Assembly (NCBI GenBank): GCA_900766165.1
Contig: CAAFUK010000049.1
Span: 1-48,847 of the forward strand
Length of the DNA stretch: 48,847 nucleotides
Reading direction: 5' to 3'
Source: an uncultured Collinsella sp.
Lineage (GTDB): Bacteria > Actinomycetota > Coriobacteriia > Coriobacteriales > Coriobacteriaceae
Shown one piece after another: positions 1-9,496 of the stretch (position 1 is its first letter; every line of letters begins with the position of its first letter). A model generated the notes under the pieces. That model did no database searches and was not told where the DNA came from. It worked only from the letters and a program-made list of their open reading frames with translations. A program made the translations under genes and the position numbers.

Positions 1-2
1 GG

Positions 3-27
3 TGGGGAAAGGTGTTGAAAAATGGGG
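3..27 (+). promoter_or_regulatory. probable MraZ operator (TGGGG repeats, 10-bp period)
   Basis: TGGGG occurs at 3-7 and 23-27, with a degenerate TGTTG at 13-17, giving a 10-base period. MraZ proteins are known to bind a run of TGGGN direct repeats with about this period upstream of their own gene, so autoregulation of the dcw operon is likely. The window begins here, so further repeats and the core promoter may lie to the left. Confidence 0.5.
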
Positions 28-75
28 CGGTTCCCCATATTATTAATGACGTCGACAGGCGGGGTGGTTCCCCGC
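22..75. repeat. twin small palindromes upstream of mraZ
   Basis: Two hairpins of the same design lie 37 bases apart. ATGGGG(22-27)-CGGTT-CCCCAT(33-38) and GCGGGG(59-64)-TGGTT-CCCCGC(70-75) share the core GGGG-Y-GGTTCCCC. The first overlaps the last TGGGG box. They may be a second operator or leader hairpins in the mraZ mRNA. Confidence 0.6.
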
Positions 76-111
76 GTACGTGCCATCTGAGTAACCGAGG
101 GGAGGGCGCAC

Positions 112-546
112 ATGGGAATGACTGGTGCATACGAGCGCAATCTCGATGCAAAAGGTCGTCTATCCCTGCCTGCACCCCTTCGCGAGGAGCTTGGAGAGCA
201 CGTTCGCGTGTTTAAAGCCCTGGATGTCGATGCTCTGTACGTGTTCTCTGCCGAGGCCTTCGATAAGTGGGTCGAAGGACTCTTCGCGGGTCGTGAGGGC
301 CACGAGGGTTTTAACCCGCGTGACATTAATGACCAGAAGCTCATGAGGGCGATCAACAAGCGCACCACGTCGATGGATGTGGACAGCGCGGGTCGTATCG
401 GTCTTTCTGAGTCTCTCCGCAAGCAGGCGAACCTCGACCGCGAGGTCACGGTTGTGGGCAACTACGACCACCTTGAGGTTTGGGACCGCGCTACGGCCGA
501 TGAGGACGATGATGACGAGGCCCTGCTGGACCTCTTCTTCTCGTAA
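112..546 (+). CDS. mraZ: MraZ, transcriptional regulator of the dcw cluster
   Basis: MraZ is a DNA-binding protein of the AbrB/SpoVT fold that regulates its own division and cell wall operon. The 144-residue protein has the two expected repeats, each with a DxxGR motif: DAKGR at residues 12-16 and DSAGR at 91-95. Length is typical of the family. The start at 112 follows a GGAGGG ribosome site at about 101-106; a second ATG at 118 is possible. The C-terminus is strongly acidic (a run of D and E before LLDLFFS). It is the first gene of the cluster, 35 bases before rsmH, with TGGGG boxes upstream. Confidence 0.95.
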   Translation: MGMTGAYERNLDAKGRLSLPAPLREELGEHVRVFKALDVDALYVFSAEAFDKWVEGLFAGREGHEGFNPRDINDQKLMRAINKRTTSMDVDSAGRIGLSESLRKQANLDREVTVVGNYDHLEVWDRATADEDDDDEALLDLFFS

Positions 547-581
547 GGGCAAGGCACGAGTAACGGATGGAGCGTGGGATC

Positions 582-1532
582 TTGACACAAGAATATCGGC
601 ATGAACCTGTCATGCTCGGCGAAGTGCTTGAGTCGCTGCAGCTAAAGAGCGGCTCCGTCGTCTGCGACTGCACCCTTGGCGGTGCCGGCCATTCGGTAAA
701 GATGGCCGCGCAGGTGGGGAAAACCGGCCTTTTGCTCGGCGTCGATCAGGACGACATGGCCCTCGAGGCCGCTGGCGCCCGTCTGGACCGCGAGGTTCCC
801 GGCGTTCCGCACCAGCTGCTGAAGGGCAACTTCGGCGACTTGGACGAGCTGCTTTGCTCGGCCGAGGTGCCTGGGGTCGATGGCTTCCTGTTCGATTTGG
901 GCGTTTCGTCACCGCAACTCGATATCCCTGGCAGGGGCTTTTCGTATAACGAGGATGCCCCATTGGACATGCGGATGGATCCGGGTAATAACACCTTAAA
1001 CGCAGCTGAGGTCATCAACACCTACAACGAACACGACCTCGCCCGGATTCTACGCGTCTACGGCGAAGAGAAGTTCGCCTCGCAGATCGCGCGCGAGATC
1101 GTGCGCCGCCGCGAGCAAGAACCGATCGAAACCACCGGCCAATTTGTCGAGATCATCAAGGCGGGTATCCCGGCTGCCGCTCGTCGGCATGGCGGACACC
1201 CGGCCAAGAAAAGTTTCCAGGCCATTCGCATCGAGGTCAATCACGAGCTCGATGTGCTCGAACGAGGGCTTGATGCCGCCACCAGGTGGCTCAACCCGGG
1301 CGGACGTATCTGCGTCATCTCGTATCACTCGCTCGAGGACCGTATCGTAAAGAATCACTTTAAGGAGATGAGCCAGGGGTGCACGTGTCCGCCGGAGATT
1401 CCGGTGTGCGTGTGCGGCAACGTGCCGATACTCAAGGTCATCACCCGCAAACCCTTGGTTGCTCAGCCTGATGAGGTTGAGCGCAACCCTCGGGCGAGAT
1501 CAGCCAAAATCCGCGTGGCGCAGCGTCTGTAG
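582..1532 (+). CDS. rsmH: 16S rRNA (cytosine-1402-N4)-methyltransferase RsmH
   Basis: RsmH (MraW) methylates N4 of C1402 in 16S rRNA using S-adenosylmethionine. Family marks are RHEPVMLGEVLESL at the N-terminus, the SAM-binding DCTLGGAGHS, FDLGVSSPQLD and the late SYHSLEDRIVK. I prefer the TTG start at 582: GGAG lies 9 bases upstream, and this start gives the family's usual short N-terminus. An in-frame ATG at 567 would add five residues but has a poor ribosome site. It is the standard second gene of dcw clusters and is probably co-transcribed with mraZ. Confidence 0.94.
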   Translation: MTQEYRHEPVMLGEVLESLQLKSGSVVCDCTLGGAGHSVKMAAQVGKTGLLLGVDQDDMALEAAGARLDREVPGVPHQLLKGNFGDLDELLCSAEVPGVDGFLFDLGVSSPQLDIPGRGFSYNEDAPLDMRMDPGNNTLNAAEVINTYNEHDLARILRVYGEEKFASQIAREIVRRREQEPIETTGQFVEIIKAGIPAAARRHGGHPAKKSFQAIRIEVNHELDVLERGLDAATRWLNPGGRICVISYHSLEDRIVKNHFKEMSQGCTCPPEIPVCVCGNVPILKVITRKPLVAQPDEVERNPRARSAKIRVAQRL

Positions 1533-1622
1533 GCGCGACCGCGCGATATTGGACCTCCCGCTCGCACCATAAACGAAGCTTAAACACACTACCAACGTAC
1601 TCGGGATGGGAGGCGGCATATC

Positions 1623-2093
1623 ATGGGCTACAACACTTCAAGCGCAGCACTCGCCTATGATATGAACGCCATGCCCGCCTATCGTGAGACGCCGCAGGCC
1701 CCCGTTGCTCCCCGTGAGCAGCGTACGCCGCGCTTTGATGTCTACACGGGCGCGGGCCGTCAGGCAAACCAGGCGGTAAGCCCGGTTTTCATGAGCGTTC
1801 TTAAAACGTTTTGCATCATTGCGGCTATCTTCATGACGATCGGCGTCGCCCGCGTGGCGCTCGCCGGCGTTACGGCCCAGGTGCTCAACAGCAACGCCGA
1901 GCTTACCAGCACGCTCGAAAAGGCGACCGATGAGAGCTCCGACCTGGAGGTCATGCATTCGGTCTATGGCGCCGACACGCGCATTCGCGACCTTGCGGGC
2001 GCTTATGGCATGGTGGAGCCCAGCGAGAGCGTTACACTTGACTTTTCGCAGGATGCAGCCGCGGGCGCCAACGCGACCGCGACCGCTCAGTAG
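1623..2093 (+). CDS. ftsL: FtsL-like septal membrane protein
   Basis: This 156-residue protein is called by position and shape, since FtsL diverges strongly in sequence. It has a proline-rich cytoplasmic tail (about 1-55), one membrane segment (about 58-80, VLKTFCIIAAIFMTIGVARV) and an extracytoplasmic helical stretch with coiled-coil character (about 85-130), then an Ala/Thr-rich end. FtsL partners FtsQ and FtsB and activates FtsW-FtsI. GGGAGG at about 1609-1614 supports the ATG at 1623. It lies between rsmH and ftsI, the expected slot. The family assignment is inference; the bitopic topology is visible. Confidence 0.75.
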   Translation: MGYNTSSAALAYDMNAMPAYRETPQAPVAPREQRTPRFDVYTGAGRQANQAVSPVFMSVLKTFCIIAAIFMTIGVARVALAGVTAQVLNSNAELTSTLEKATDESSDLEVMHSVYGADTRIRDLAGAYGMVEPSESVTLDFSQDAAAGANATATAQ

Positions 2094-2110
2094 CAAGACG
2101 GTAGCTGAGT

Positions 2111-3976
2111 ATGACAAATGACTATCGCCGCGGTTCCGATGGGGGCCGCGGTTCTGGACGTCCCTCGTCGCGGGGACGTTCTGGTTATCAAGGAACGGGT
2201 CGGCAATCTTACAACGCCGGGCAGTCCCGTGGCAACGACCCGGCGTCGCGACTTCGCGGCTCGGGCGGCCCTCAAGTGCATAACACCAGGTCGCGCAAGA
2301 GTTCGTCGACCGAATGGCTCACAGGCGCGCCTCTGCCTCGCCGCAAAGCCGTCATGGGATTCATTGGGCTTGGCTTGGGCTTGGGCGTCTTTCGCCTTGC
2401 CGACTATCAAATTGTCGAAGCCGATAAACTGCGCGAGCGTGCCGATGCGCGCCGCCTGCTTGCGCAGACCCTCTATGCCAAACGCGGCACCATCTACGAC
2501 CGCAACGGTAACGTGCTGGCGTCGTCGGTCGAATGTCGCAACATCGCCGTGAACCCGCAGCTTGTCGAGGATGTTGACAAGACGGTGTCGGCGCTGGTCA
2601 AGGCAACTGGAATCGATAAAAAGACCTGCCGCAAGCTCGTCGAGTCCGATGGCACCTGGGTGTATATCAAGCGCCAAGTGGACGAAGACGATGCTGCGGT
2701 GCTGGAGAAGAAGAACCTGCCCGGCGTGCTTTTTGAGCAGGCCATGAAGCGCGTATATCCATACGGCAATCTGGCATCGCAGGTGCTGGGTGTAGTGAAT
2801 GTGGACAACGACGGCTTGACGGGTCTCGAAAAGCAATACAACAAGCTTCTGACCGGCACGAACGGTTCTCTCGTGCGCGAGCGCGCGAGGGACGGCAGCT
2901 ATATCGCGGGCGGTGCCTATAAAAAGGTGGCCGCGGTCGACGGCGTTGATATCGTGACGACGCTCGACGTCAATATCCAGCGTGCGGCTGAGGATGCTCT
3001 GGCAGAGGCTGTCGAGAAGACAAAGGCCAAGAACGGCTCGGCTTTGGTCACCGACCCCACGACCGGTGAAATTCTCGCAGCCTGCTCGTACCCGACCTAC
3101 GACCAGACCGATCTGGAGAACGCCAAGACCGAGGATATGAACCTGCGCCTGGTCACTGACGCCTACGAGCCCGGCTCGGTCTTTAAGACGCTCGTGGCGG
3201 GCGCCGGCTTCGACTTGGGCGTCGTACGATCGAGTACGTCGTTTGAGGTGCCGGCGAGCATCAAGGTGGGCGACGATACCGTTACCGATGCCGATAAGCG
3301 CGACTATGGCATGACCATGGATGTGCGCGAGATGATGCGCCGTTCGTCCAATGTGGGCTTTGTCCTGGTGGGGCGCAAGATCGGTGCCGACGACTTTGCC
3401 GCCTATGTGGACAAGTGGGGCATCGGTCACAGCTCCGGTGTCGATTTTCCGGGCGAGAGCCTGGGCATCGTCAAGGAGCGTGACCAGTATGACGGCGCCA
3501 CGCTGGGATCGATGAGCTTTGGACAGGCGCTGTCCGTCTCGCCGATTGAGATCGCACGTGCCGTGGGCGGCATCGCCAACGGCGGCGTGATGATGACCCC
3601 GCACTTCTATAAGTCCAGCAAAGGCGACGAGAAGGACTGGGGCGAAGGCGAACGCGCGATTTCTGAGGACGCCGCATCCCAGGTGACATCGTGCATGCAG
3701 ACGGTCGTGTCCGAGGGAACGGGCGTTGGCGGCGCGGTTGACGGCTATGACGTGGCGGGTAAGACCGGTACGGCCGAACGAGCCGACGAGAACGGCGGCT
3801 ACCTCAAGGAGAACTACATGTCGTCCTTTATGGGCTTTGCGCCGGCACAATCGCCCAAGGTGCTGTGCTATATCACGCTCGACGGAACGCCGAGCGGCTC
3901 AGATGCCGCTGCGGTGCCGTTCCAGTCCATTATGGCCAACGCGCTCGACGTGCTGGGTATCCCGCACACGAAGTAG
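2111..3976 (+). CDS. ftsI: septal peptidoglycan transpeptidase (class B PBP, FtsI/PBP3 type)
   Basis: This enzyme crosslinks septal peptidoglycan. The 621-residue protein has a long Gly/Ser/Arg-rich cytoplasmic tail, one membrane anchor (about 80-100), a PBP dimerisation region and a C-terminal transpeptidase domain. The active-site motifs are present: SVFK with nucleophile S356 and K359, SSN at 412-414, and KTG at 551-553. No PASTA domain is seen. ATG 2111 lies 17 bases after the ftsL stop. It acts with FtsW, encoded further down. Confidence 0.95.
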   Translation: MTNDYRRGSDGGRGSGRPSSRGRSGYQGTGRQSYNAGQSRGNDPASRLRGSGGPQVHNTRSRKSSSTEWLTGAPLPRRKAVMGFIGLGLGLGVFRLADYQIVEADKLRERADARRLLAQTLYAKRGTIYDRNGNVLASSVECRNIAVNPQLVEDVDKTVSALVKATGIDKKTCRKLVESDGTWVYIKRQVDEDDAAVLEKKNLPGVLFEQAMKRVYPYGNLASQVLGVVNVDNDGLTGLEKQYNKLLTGTNGSLVRERARDGSYIAGGAYKKVAAVDGVDIVTTLDVNIQRAAEDALAEAVEKTKAKNGSALVTDPTTGEILAACSYPTYDQTDLENAKTEDMNLRLVTDAYEPGSVFKTLVAGAGFDLGVVRSSTSFEVPASIKVGDDTVTDADKRDYGMTMDVREMMRRSSNVGFVLVGRKIGADDFAAYVDKWGIGHSSGVDFPGESLGIVKERDQYDGATLGSMSFGQALSVSPIEIARAVGGIANGGVMMTPHFYKSSKGDEKDWGEGERAISEDAASQVTSCMQTVVSEGTGVGGAVDGYDVAGKTGTAERADENGGYLKENYMSSFMGFAPAQSPKVLCYITLDGTPSGSDAAAVPFQSIMANALDVLGIPHTK

Positions 3977-4102
3977 GGGGTTACAATCTTTGGGGCGTGG
4001 TTTGTTGTCCCATATGAGGGTGTTCACATGCCCTGCACCACGCATGTGCGGTGCTGGGATACAATACGCCGATAGCATTATTAGGTTTACAGGGGAGCTG
4101 CA
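3977..4102 (+). promoter_or_regulatory. ftsI-murF gap with hairpin and possible promoter
   Basis: This is the largest gap inside the early dcw genes. It holds an imperfect hairpin, GCGTGGT(3995-4001) with ACCACGC(4037-4043) and an inner AGGG/CCCT, and a -10-like TACAAT at 4060-4065 without a clear -35. It could be a weak attenuator and an internal promoter for murF. The evidence is thin. Confidence 0.3.
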
Positions 4103-5527
4103 ATGATAGAGATCGCCGTCAACAACCTCGCGGCCGCAACAGGGGCCCGAACCGTGACGGGAGAAGCCGATCGGGTATGCCGCGGGTGCGTTATCGACTC
4201 GCGTCAGGTCGAGGAAGGGACGATTTTCGTCGCCTTTCCCGGTGAAAACGTCGACGGCAATGATTTTGCTTCCCGTGCCGTCCAGTCGGGTGCCGGCGCC
4301 GTCGTGATGACGCGTGAGCCCGAGGCCGAGCTGGTCTCGCTGGCGCAGGACAAGGGCTGTGCCATCTTGCTGACCGATGATCCCGAGGACTTTCTGCTGC
4401 GTTTGGCGCACGTGTACCGTCTGGAGCTTGGCTGCCTGGTCGTTGGTATTACCGGTTCCATCGGCAAGACGACGACCAAGGACGTGCTCGCCGCCGTGCT
4501 CGCCAAGCGCTATCGTGTCTGGGCCACCAAGGGCAATTTCAATAACCTGATCGGCATGCCGCTCACGGTGCTTTCCGCTCCGGCCGATACCGAGGTCCTG
4601 GTGCTCGAGATGGGCATGAACCATTTCCACGAGATTGAGCGCCTGTCCCAGTCCGCCAATCCCAACCTTGCCATCGTGAGCAAGATTGGTACCTCTCACA
4701 TCGGCATTTTGGGCAGCCGCGAGAACATCGCCCGCGCTAAGGCCGAGATTGTCCAGGGTATGTGCGCCGCCGGCGACTTCTTGCCGCTGCTGGTTTTGGG
4801 CGGTGAGGACGACTTTACGCCGTTCATTCGCGATACGTTCGCCCAGCCTGCTGGTATCGATGTGATGCTGGCCGGCGTCTCGGACGATGATGAGGTCCGT
4901 GCCCGCGACATTCGTGTTGATGACGAGGGCCGTCCGGTCTTTACGCTCGATTTTGGCCAGGGTGAGACGACCGATACCATGCTTGCCATCCCCGGCGTGC
5001 AGTCCGTCCCAAATGCCGTTAAGGCCGCCGCAGTTGCCTATCGCCTGGGCGTGACGCCCGAGCAGATCGATGCTGCCTTTAGGGGCCTCACGATCACCGG
5101 GCACCGCCAGGAGATCAAGCGCGCCAAGAGCGGTGCCCGCGTCATCGACGATTCCTATAACGCCAGCGCCGAATCCATGGCTGCTGGTCTCGATCTGCTG
5201 TGCTCGCTTTCGTGCACGGGGTCTCGCATGGCGATCCTGGGCGAGATGGGCGAGATGGGCGATGAGGCTCCTCGCATGCATGAGCTCGTGGGCGCCTATG
5301 CCGCCGCCAAGAAGCTCGACATGCTGGCGTGCGTGGGTGGTGAGCTGGCCCAGCTTATGGCCGATGCCGCGCGCATGATGGGCATGGACGAGGACCGCAT
5401 CCAGGTGTTCTCCGATTATCAGCAGGTGCTCGACCGCATGGGCGGCGCGCTTGAAAAACATGATGTTGTACTGGTCAAGGGTTCCCGCTTTGTTGAGCTC
5501 GACCGCTTTGTGGAAGGTGTGTGCTAG
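4103..5527 (+). CDS. murF: UDP-MurNAc-tripeptide:D-Ala-D-Ala ligase MurF
   Basis: MurF adds D-Ala-D-Ala to UDP-MurNAc-tripeptide with ATP, the last cytoplasmic step in making the pentapeptide. The 474-residue protein has the Mur ligase ATP loop GITGSIGKTTT at 115-125, an N-terminal substrate domain with the VIDSRQVEEGTIFVA stretch typical of MurE/MurF, and the late DDSYNASAESM motif. Length is normal. ATG 4103 follows GGGGAG. No murE is next to it; it lies outside this stretch or elsewhere. Confidence 0.95.
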   Translation: MIEIAVNNLAAATGARTVTGEADRVCRGCVIDSRQVEEGTIFVAFPGENVDGNDFASRAVQSGAGAVVMTREPEAELVSLAQDKGCAILLTDDPEDFLLRLAHVYRLELGCLVVGITGSIGKTTTKDVLAAVLAKRYRVWATKGNFNNLIGMPLTVLSAPADTEVLVLEMGMNHFHEIERLSQSANPNLAIVSKIGTSHIGILGSRENIARAKAEIVQGMCAAGDFLPLLVLGGEDDFTPFIRDTFAQPAGIDVMLAGVSDDDEVRARDIRVDDEGRPVFTLDFGQGETTDTMLAIPGVQSVPNAVKAAAVAYRLGVTPEQIDAAFRGLTITGHRQEIKRAKSGARVIDDSYNASAESMAAGLDLLCSLSCTGSRMAILGEMGEMGDEAPRMHELVGAYAAAKKLDMLACVGGELAQLMADAARMMGMDEDRIQVFSDYQQVLDRMGGALEKHDVVLVKGSRFVELDRFVEGVC

Positions 5528-5530
5528 CCC

Positions 5531-6550
5531 ATGTTCGGCAATCCCTCGTATCCAACGTATCAGGCTTTTTTGGGGCTTGGCATCGCCGCTGCCATTGCGC
5601 TGCTGCTCATGCCGTGGTGGATCAAGCTACTTAAGGTCGAGGGTATCGGCCAGCAGGTTCGTGCCGACGGCCCCAAGCGTCATTTGGTTAAGCAGGGAAC
5701 GCCCACCATGGGTGGCGTTGTCATTCTCGTCGCGATTTCGCTGACCTGCCTGCTGATGGGCAAGCTCACCACCGAGCTCGTGCTCGTGTTGCTCGCCACG
5801 CTGGCGACAGGCGTGCTGGGCCTGATCGACGACCTGACCTCCGTTACGCATGGGCGCTCGCTCGGTCTGACGCCTCATGCCAAGATGATCGGCCTAACCA
5901 TTATCTGTGTCACCTTTACGGTACTTGCCGTTAACTGGTGCGGCGTCGCCCCCGAGATTCGTTTTCCCGGCGGCCTGACGATTGACCTTGGCGTGCTTTC
6001 GACCACCATCTGCGGCCTTTCGTTCCCGTGGCTCTACATTGTCTTTTGCTGGCTGATGATCGCCGGTCTTTCTAATGCCGTGAACCTGACCGATGGCCTT
6101 GACGGTCTTGCTGGCGGCACCTCCATGATTGCCATGCTCGCCATGGCTGCCATGGCGTTTTTGCACGGAGACGTGAACCTGTCCATCTTCTGCACCGCGT
6201 GTGCCGGTGCCTGCTTGGGCTTTCTGTGGTTCAACTGCTATCCGGCGAGCATCTTTATGGGCGATACCGGCTCGCTTGCCCTAGGCGCCGCGTTTGCCTG
6301 CACGTCCATCATGACCAACACCGAGGTCGTCTCCCTCATCATCGGCGGCCTGTTTATCGTTGAGACCCTGTCGGTCATGATTCAGGTTGTCTACTTCCAC
6401 TTTACGCACAAGCGCGTCTTCCTTATGGCGCCCATCCATCATCATTTCGAAAAGAAGGGCTGGGCCGAGACCAAGGTCGTCATCCGTTTTTGGATTATCG
6501 CTGCTGCCTTTGGTGCCGTTGGCCTTGCCCTGTTCTTCCAGTTGGGATAG
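5531..6550 (+). CDS. mraY: phospho-MurNAc-pentapeptide transferase MraY
   Basis: MraY is an integral membrane enzyme that moves phospho-MurNAc-pentapeptide from UDP to undecaprenyl phosphate, making lipid I. The 339-residue protein is a string of hydrophobic helices with the family motifs: the acidic pair in LIDDLTS, NLTDGLDGLAGG, and HHHFEKKGWAETK near the C-terminus. Its ATG is 3 bases after the murF stop, indicating translational coupling. Confidence 0.97.
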   Translation: MFGNPSYPTYQAFLGLGIAAAIALLLMPWWIKLLKVEGIGQQVRADGPKRHLVKQGTPTMGGVVILVAISLTCLLMGKLTTELVLVLLATLATGVLGLIDDLTSVTHGRSLGLTPHAKMIGLTIICVTFTVLAVNWCGVAPEIRFPGGLTIDLGVLSTTICGLSFPWLYIVFCWLMIAGLSNAVNLTDGLDGLAGGTSMIAMLAMAAMAFLHGDVNLSIFCTACAGACLGFLWFNCYPASIFMGDTGSLALGAAFACTSIMTNTEVVSLIIGGLFIVETLSVMIQVVYFHFTHKRVFLMAPIHHHFEKKGWAETKVVIRFWIIAAAFGAVGLALFFQLG

Positions 6551-6559
6551 TGGTCTTTC

Positions 6560-7966
6560 ATGCCTCTTGCTGATGTCTTTAGCCTGCTCGTTTTGGGTCA
6601 GGGCAAATCCGGTCTCGATGTCGCCCGCTGGGCGCTGGCACATCCCGAGCGCGTAAGTGCCGTTACCGTGTATGGCGGTGGCACCTCTGAACCCAATGAC
6701 GCCACGCGTGCGCTCGAGGCTGCTGGTGCGTCGTTTGTCTATGGGACCGAACAGGTCGAGGGCGCCTATGACGTATGCGTGACGTGCCCGGGCATCTCGG
6801 AGTTCTCGGGCTTCTTTAAGGCCGGGCGCGAGCATGCCGCCCAGATTATGGGTGAGCCCGAGTTTGCCTATCGCCTGTCGCCCGATAACTGGATTGCCAT
6901 CACGGGCACCAACGGCAAGACGACCACCACGTCGCTGGCTGATTATCTGCTTAAGGCTGCCGGCGAGGCCAGCGTTGCTGTCGGCAACATCGGCGAGCCG
7001 CCGGTCAACGAGATTGACGGCCGAGCCCACAACGAGTGGTTTGTGGCTGAGCTCTCGAGCTATCAGATTGCTACGACAACCGAGCTCCACCCCCGCGTGG
7101 CGGTGCTGCTCAACATCACTCCCGACCACTTGGGCTGGCATAAGAGCCATAAGAACTACGCGCTTGCCAAGATCAAACTGTTTGACAATATGGTCGATGA
7201 CGATCTGGCGGTTGTCGACGTCGAAGACGCCGGCATTCACGAGTTCGATGAGTACATCTACACGCCGGGTCGTCGCATCTGCAAGGTTGCCTTTGACGAG
7301 CCTGAGGGCGAGGATGCCGCCTTTGTGCGCGACGGCAAGATGGTCGTGCGCCTGAAGGGCGTCGAGACCCCGCTCATCGCTACATCCGAGCTCAAGATCT
7401 CGGGCCATCACAATGTTATCAATGCCCTGTGCGCCGCCACGGCTGCCTTGGCGGTCGGTGCCGATGTCGATGGTGTCTGCCGCGGTCTTGCCTCGTTCCA
7501 GCCGCTCGAGCACCGCGTGGAGCCGTGTGGCGAGATTGACGGCGTGCGCTACGTCAACGATTCCAAGGCGACCAACACCGATGCGGTCGAGAAGGCACTG
7601 ACGGCATTTCCCGATGACGACGTGATCTTGCTGCTCGGCGGCCACGATAAGGGCACGCCGCTCACGGACTTCGCGCGCGTTGTTATGGATAACGTACGCT
7701 CGGTCGTCTGCTTTGGCGATGCGCGCGAGCGTTTCACCGCCGCTATGGACGAGGCCGATGTCGACGGCGATGTGGATATCGCCCAGGCGGATGACCTGCG
7801 CGATGCCGTGGACGTCGCCCGTTCGCTGTCGAGCCGTGGCGACGTGATCTTACTTTCTCCTGCCTGCTCTTCGTTCGATGAGTTCTCGGGCTATGAGGAG
7901 CGCGGCCGCGTGTTTAAGGACTATGTGGCCCAGCTTGCCGCTGCGGCGAAATCGCAAATGGAATAG
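6560..7966 (+). CDS. murD: UDP-MurNAc-L-Ala:D-Glu ligase MurD
   Basis: MurD adds D-glutamate to UDP-MurNAc-L-alanine. The 468-residue protein has an N-terminal Rossmann-like region beginning LLVLGQGKSGLDVARW-like, the ATP loop GTNGKTTT at 116-123, a central LNITPDHLGWH and the late YVNDSKATNTDAVEKAL. It starts 9 bases after mraY and is followed almost at once by ftsW. Confidence 0.96.
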   Translation: MPLADVFSLLVLGQGKSGLDVARWALAHPERVSAVTVYGGGTSEPNDATRALEAAGASFVYGTEQVEGAYDVCVTCPGISEFSGFFKAGREHAAQIMGEPEFAYRLSPDNWIAITGTNGKTTTTSLADYLLKAAGEASVAVGNIGEPPVNEIDGRAHNEWFVAELSSYQIATTTELHPRVAVLLNITPDHLGWHKSHKNYALAKIKLFDNMVDDDLAVVDVEDAGIHEFDEYIYTPGRRICKVAFDEPEGEDAAFVRDGKMVVRLKGVETPLIATSELKISGHHNVINALCAATAALAVGADVDGVCRGLASFQPLEHRVEPCGEIDGVRYVNDSKATNTDAVEKALTAFPDDDVILLLGGHDKGTPLTDFARVVMDNVRSVVCFGDARERFTAAMDEADVDGDVDIAQADDLRDAVDVARSLSSRGDVILLSPACSSFDEFSGYEERGRVFKDYVAQLAAAAKSQME

Positions 7967-7975
7967 GGGTTGCCG

Positions 7976-9496
7976 GTGAGAGAGGAGAGCCCCCGACAAG
8001 GTATGAGGAGGCCCGACTCGGACCGTGCTTCCTCGCGGCGCAGCACACCGCGTTCCGGTCGCGGCGGGCAGTCGTTTAGCGAACGCTATATTGCCGGCGT
8101 TCCCGCCCGTATCATGCGCCCCCGTTTGATATTCATGGCCTGCTTGTTTACCTTGGTATGCTTTGGCCTGCTGATGGTGTACTCGGCGTCTTCGGTCGAG
8201 GCGCTGCACGAGAATGGCTCGGCGACGTTTTTTCTGGGTCGACAGGCCGCGTTTGCCGTGGTCGGTGTTCTGGCGCTGATTGCCATCGTGCGCGTTTTGC
8301 CGGACAGCTGGTTTGGGGAGGATGTGCTCAGGATCTTCCTCATAGGCATGATAGGGCTACTGTTTCTGGTGTTCTTGGTGGGCAGCGGCAGCCGTGGCGC
8401 CACGCGCTGGCTTAACATCGCCGGTATTCAGTTCCAGCCTTCCGAGTTTTTAAAGCCATTTGCCATTGCGTATTCGGCCATCATGCTTGATCGCTTCTTT
8501 TCGCCCGGTGGCAACATCAACGAATTCCTTCGCAAGATGGGCATCTACCTGGGCATTTCGCTCTTTCTGATCTTTATCCAGCCCGATTTCGGTACTGTCC
8601 TGATCATCCTGTTGACCCTCATGTGCATGGCGTTGTTTGCGGGTCTCGACCCCAGATTTATCATCGGCGTGCTAATCTTCGGCATTCTCGTGATCGTGAT
8701 TGCGCTTGTCGCAGAGCCGTACCGTATGGTGCGTATTCAGGTTGCCTTGAACCCTTGGGCCGACGAGTATGGTGACGGCTATCAGGCCACGCTTGCCATT
8801 ATGGCCTTTGCCTCGGGCGGTCTGTTCGGCCGTGGCATCGGCAACTCAACCATGAAGTACTCGTATCTGCCCGAGGCGCACAATGACTACATCCTGGCCA
8901 TCATTGGCGAGGAAGTCGGTTTTGTCGGAACCGTGCTGTTCTTCTTGGTGTTTGCGATGCTGATCTACTCGGCGTTTCGCATTGCCGAGCAGGCGACCGA
9001 TCGCCGGGGCGCGCTTATGGCGTCTGGCTCCGCGGTCATTCTCGCAGTGCAGTTTTTGATTAACGCGCTGGGCATCCTCAACGTGTTTCCCATGACGGGC
9101 AAACCGTTGCCGTTTATTAGCTACGGCGGTTCGTCGATTATTGTGTCGCTCATGCTTGCCGGGTTGATCCTGCGCGTTTCGTACGAGAGCGCCCGCCGCG
9201 ATGAGTATGACCGCCGCCGCGAGAGCTTTGCCGTTATGGATGAGAGTACCGCCGGCGTGCCCCACGTGCGCGGCGAGCGATCTTCGCGTAACGGTTTTAC
9301 CGTCCTGGATGGCTCTGCGACCGAGCCGGCAGCCCGCCCGCGTCAGCGAACGGCGCCGCAAGGTCGTCCTCAGCGCCCCAGCCCTCGCAACGCGGGCGGC
9401 GGATATAATCGAATCGATTTGAACTCGGACCCGTCGGCGCGTCTGCGTACTGACGACCAGGGACCGCGTGTACGAAGGGACTACCATGACCGATAA
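7976..9496 (+). CDS. ftsW: FtsW, septal SEDS glycosyltransferase
   Basis: FtsW polymerises lipid II at the septum together with FtsI. The protein has about ten membrane helices and the SEDS signature GKPLPFISYGGSS, plus FQPSEFLK and GEEVGFVGT. About 50 basic residues precede the first helix, and a disordered Arg/Pro-rich tail of about 100 residues follows the last. Start: a TTG at 7970 is open, but the AGGGG at about 7964-7968 fits the GTG at 7976 better; an ATG at 8003 is a third choice. The end overlaps murG by 11 bases. Confidence 0.94.
   Translation: MREESPRQGMRRPDSDRASSRRSTPRSGRGGQSFSERYIAGVPARIMRPRLIFMACLFTLVCFGLLMVYSASSVEALHENGSATFFLGRQAAFAVVGVLALIAIVRVLPDSWFGEDVLRIFLIGMIGLLFLVFLVGSGSRGATRWLNIAGIQFQPSEFLKPFAIAYSAIMLDRFFSPGGNINEFLRKMGIYLGISLFLIFIQPDFGTVLIILLTLMCMALFAGLDPRFIIGVLIFGILVIVIALVAEPYRMVRIQVALNPWADEYGDGYQATLAIMAFASGGLFGRGIGNSTMKYSYLPEAHNDYILAIIGEEVGFVGTVLFFLVFAMLIYSAFRIAEQATDRRGALMASGSAVILAVQFLINALGILNVFPMTGKPLPFISYGGSSIIVSLMLAGLILRVSYESARRDEYDRRRESFAVMDESTAGVPHVRGERSSRNGFTVLDGSATEPAARPRQRTAPQGRPQRPSPRNAGGGYNRIDLNSDPSARLRTDDQGPRVRRDYHDR

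Noticed and set aside
2087..3850. A 587-codon minus-strand open frame
   Set aside because: It is a mirror of ftsI with no ribosome site and no recognisable domain. ftsI has all its active-site motifs on the plus strand.
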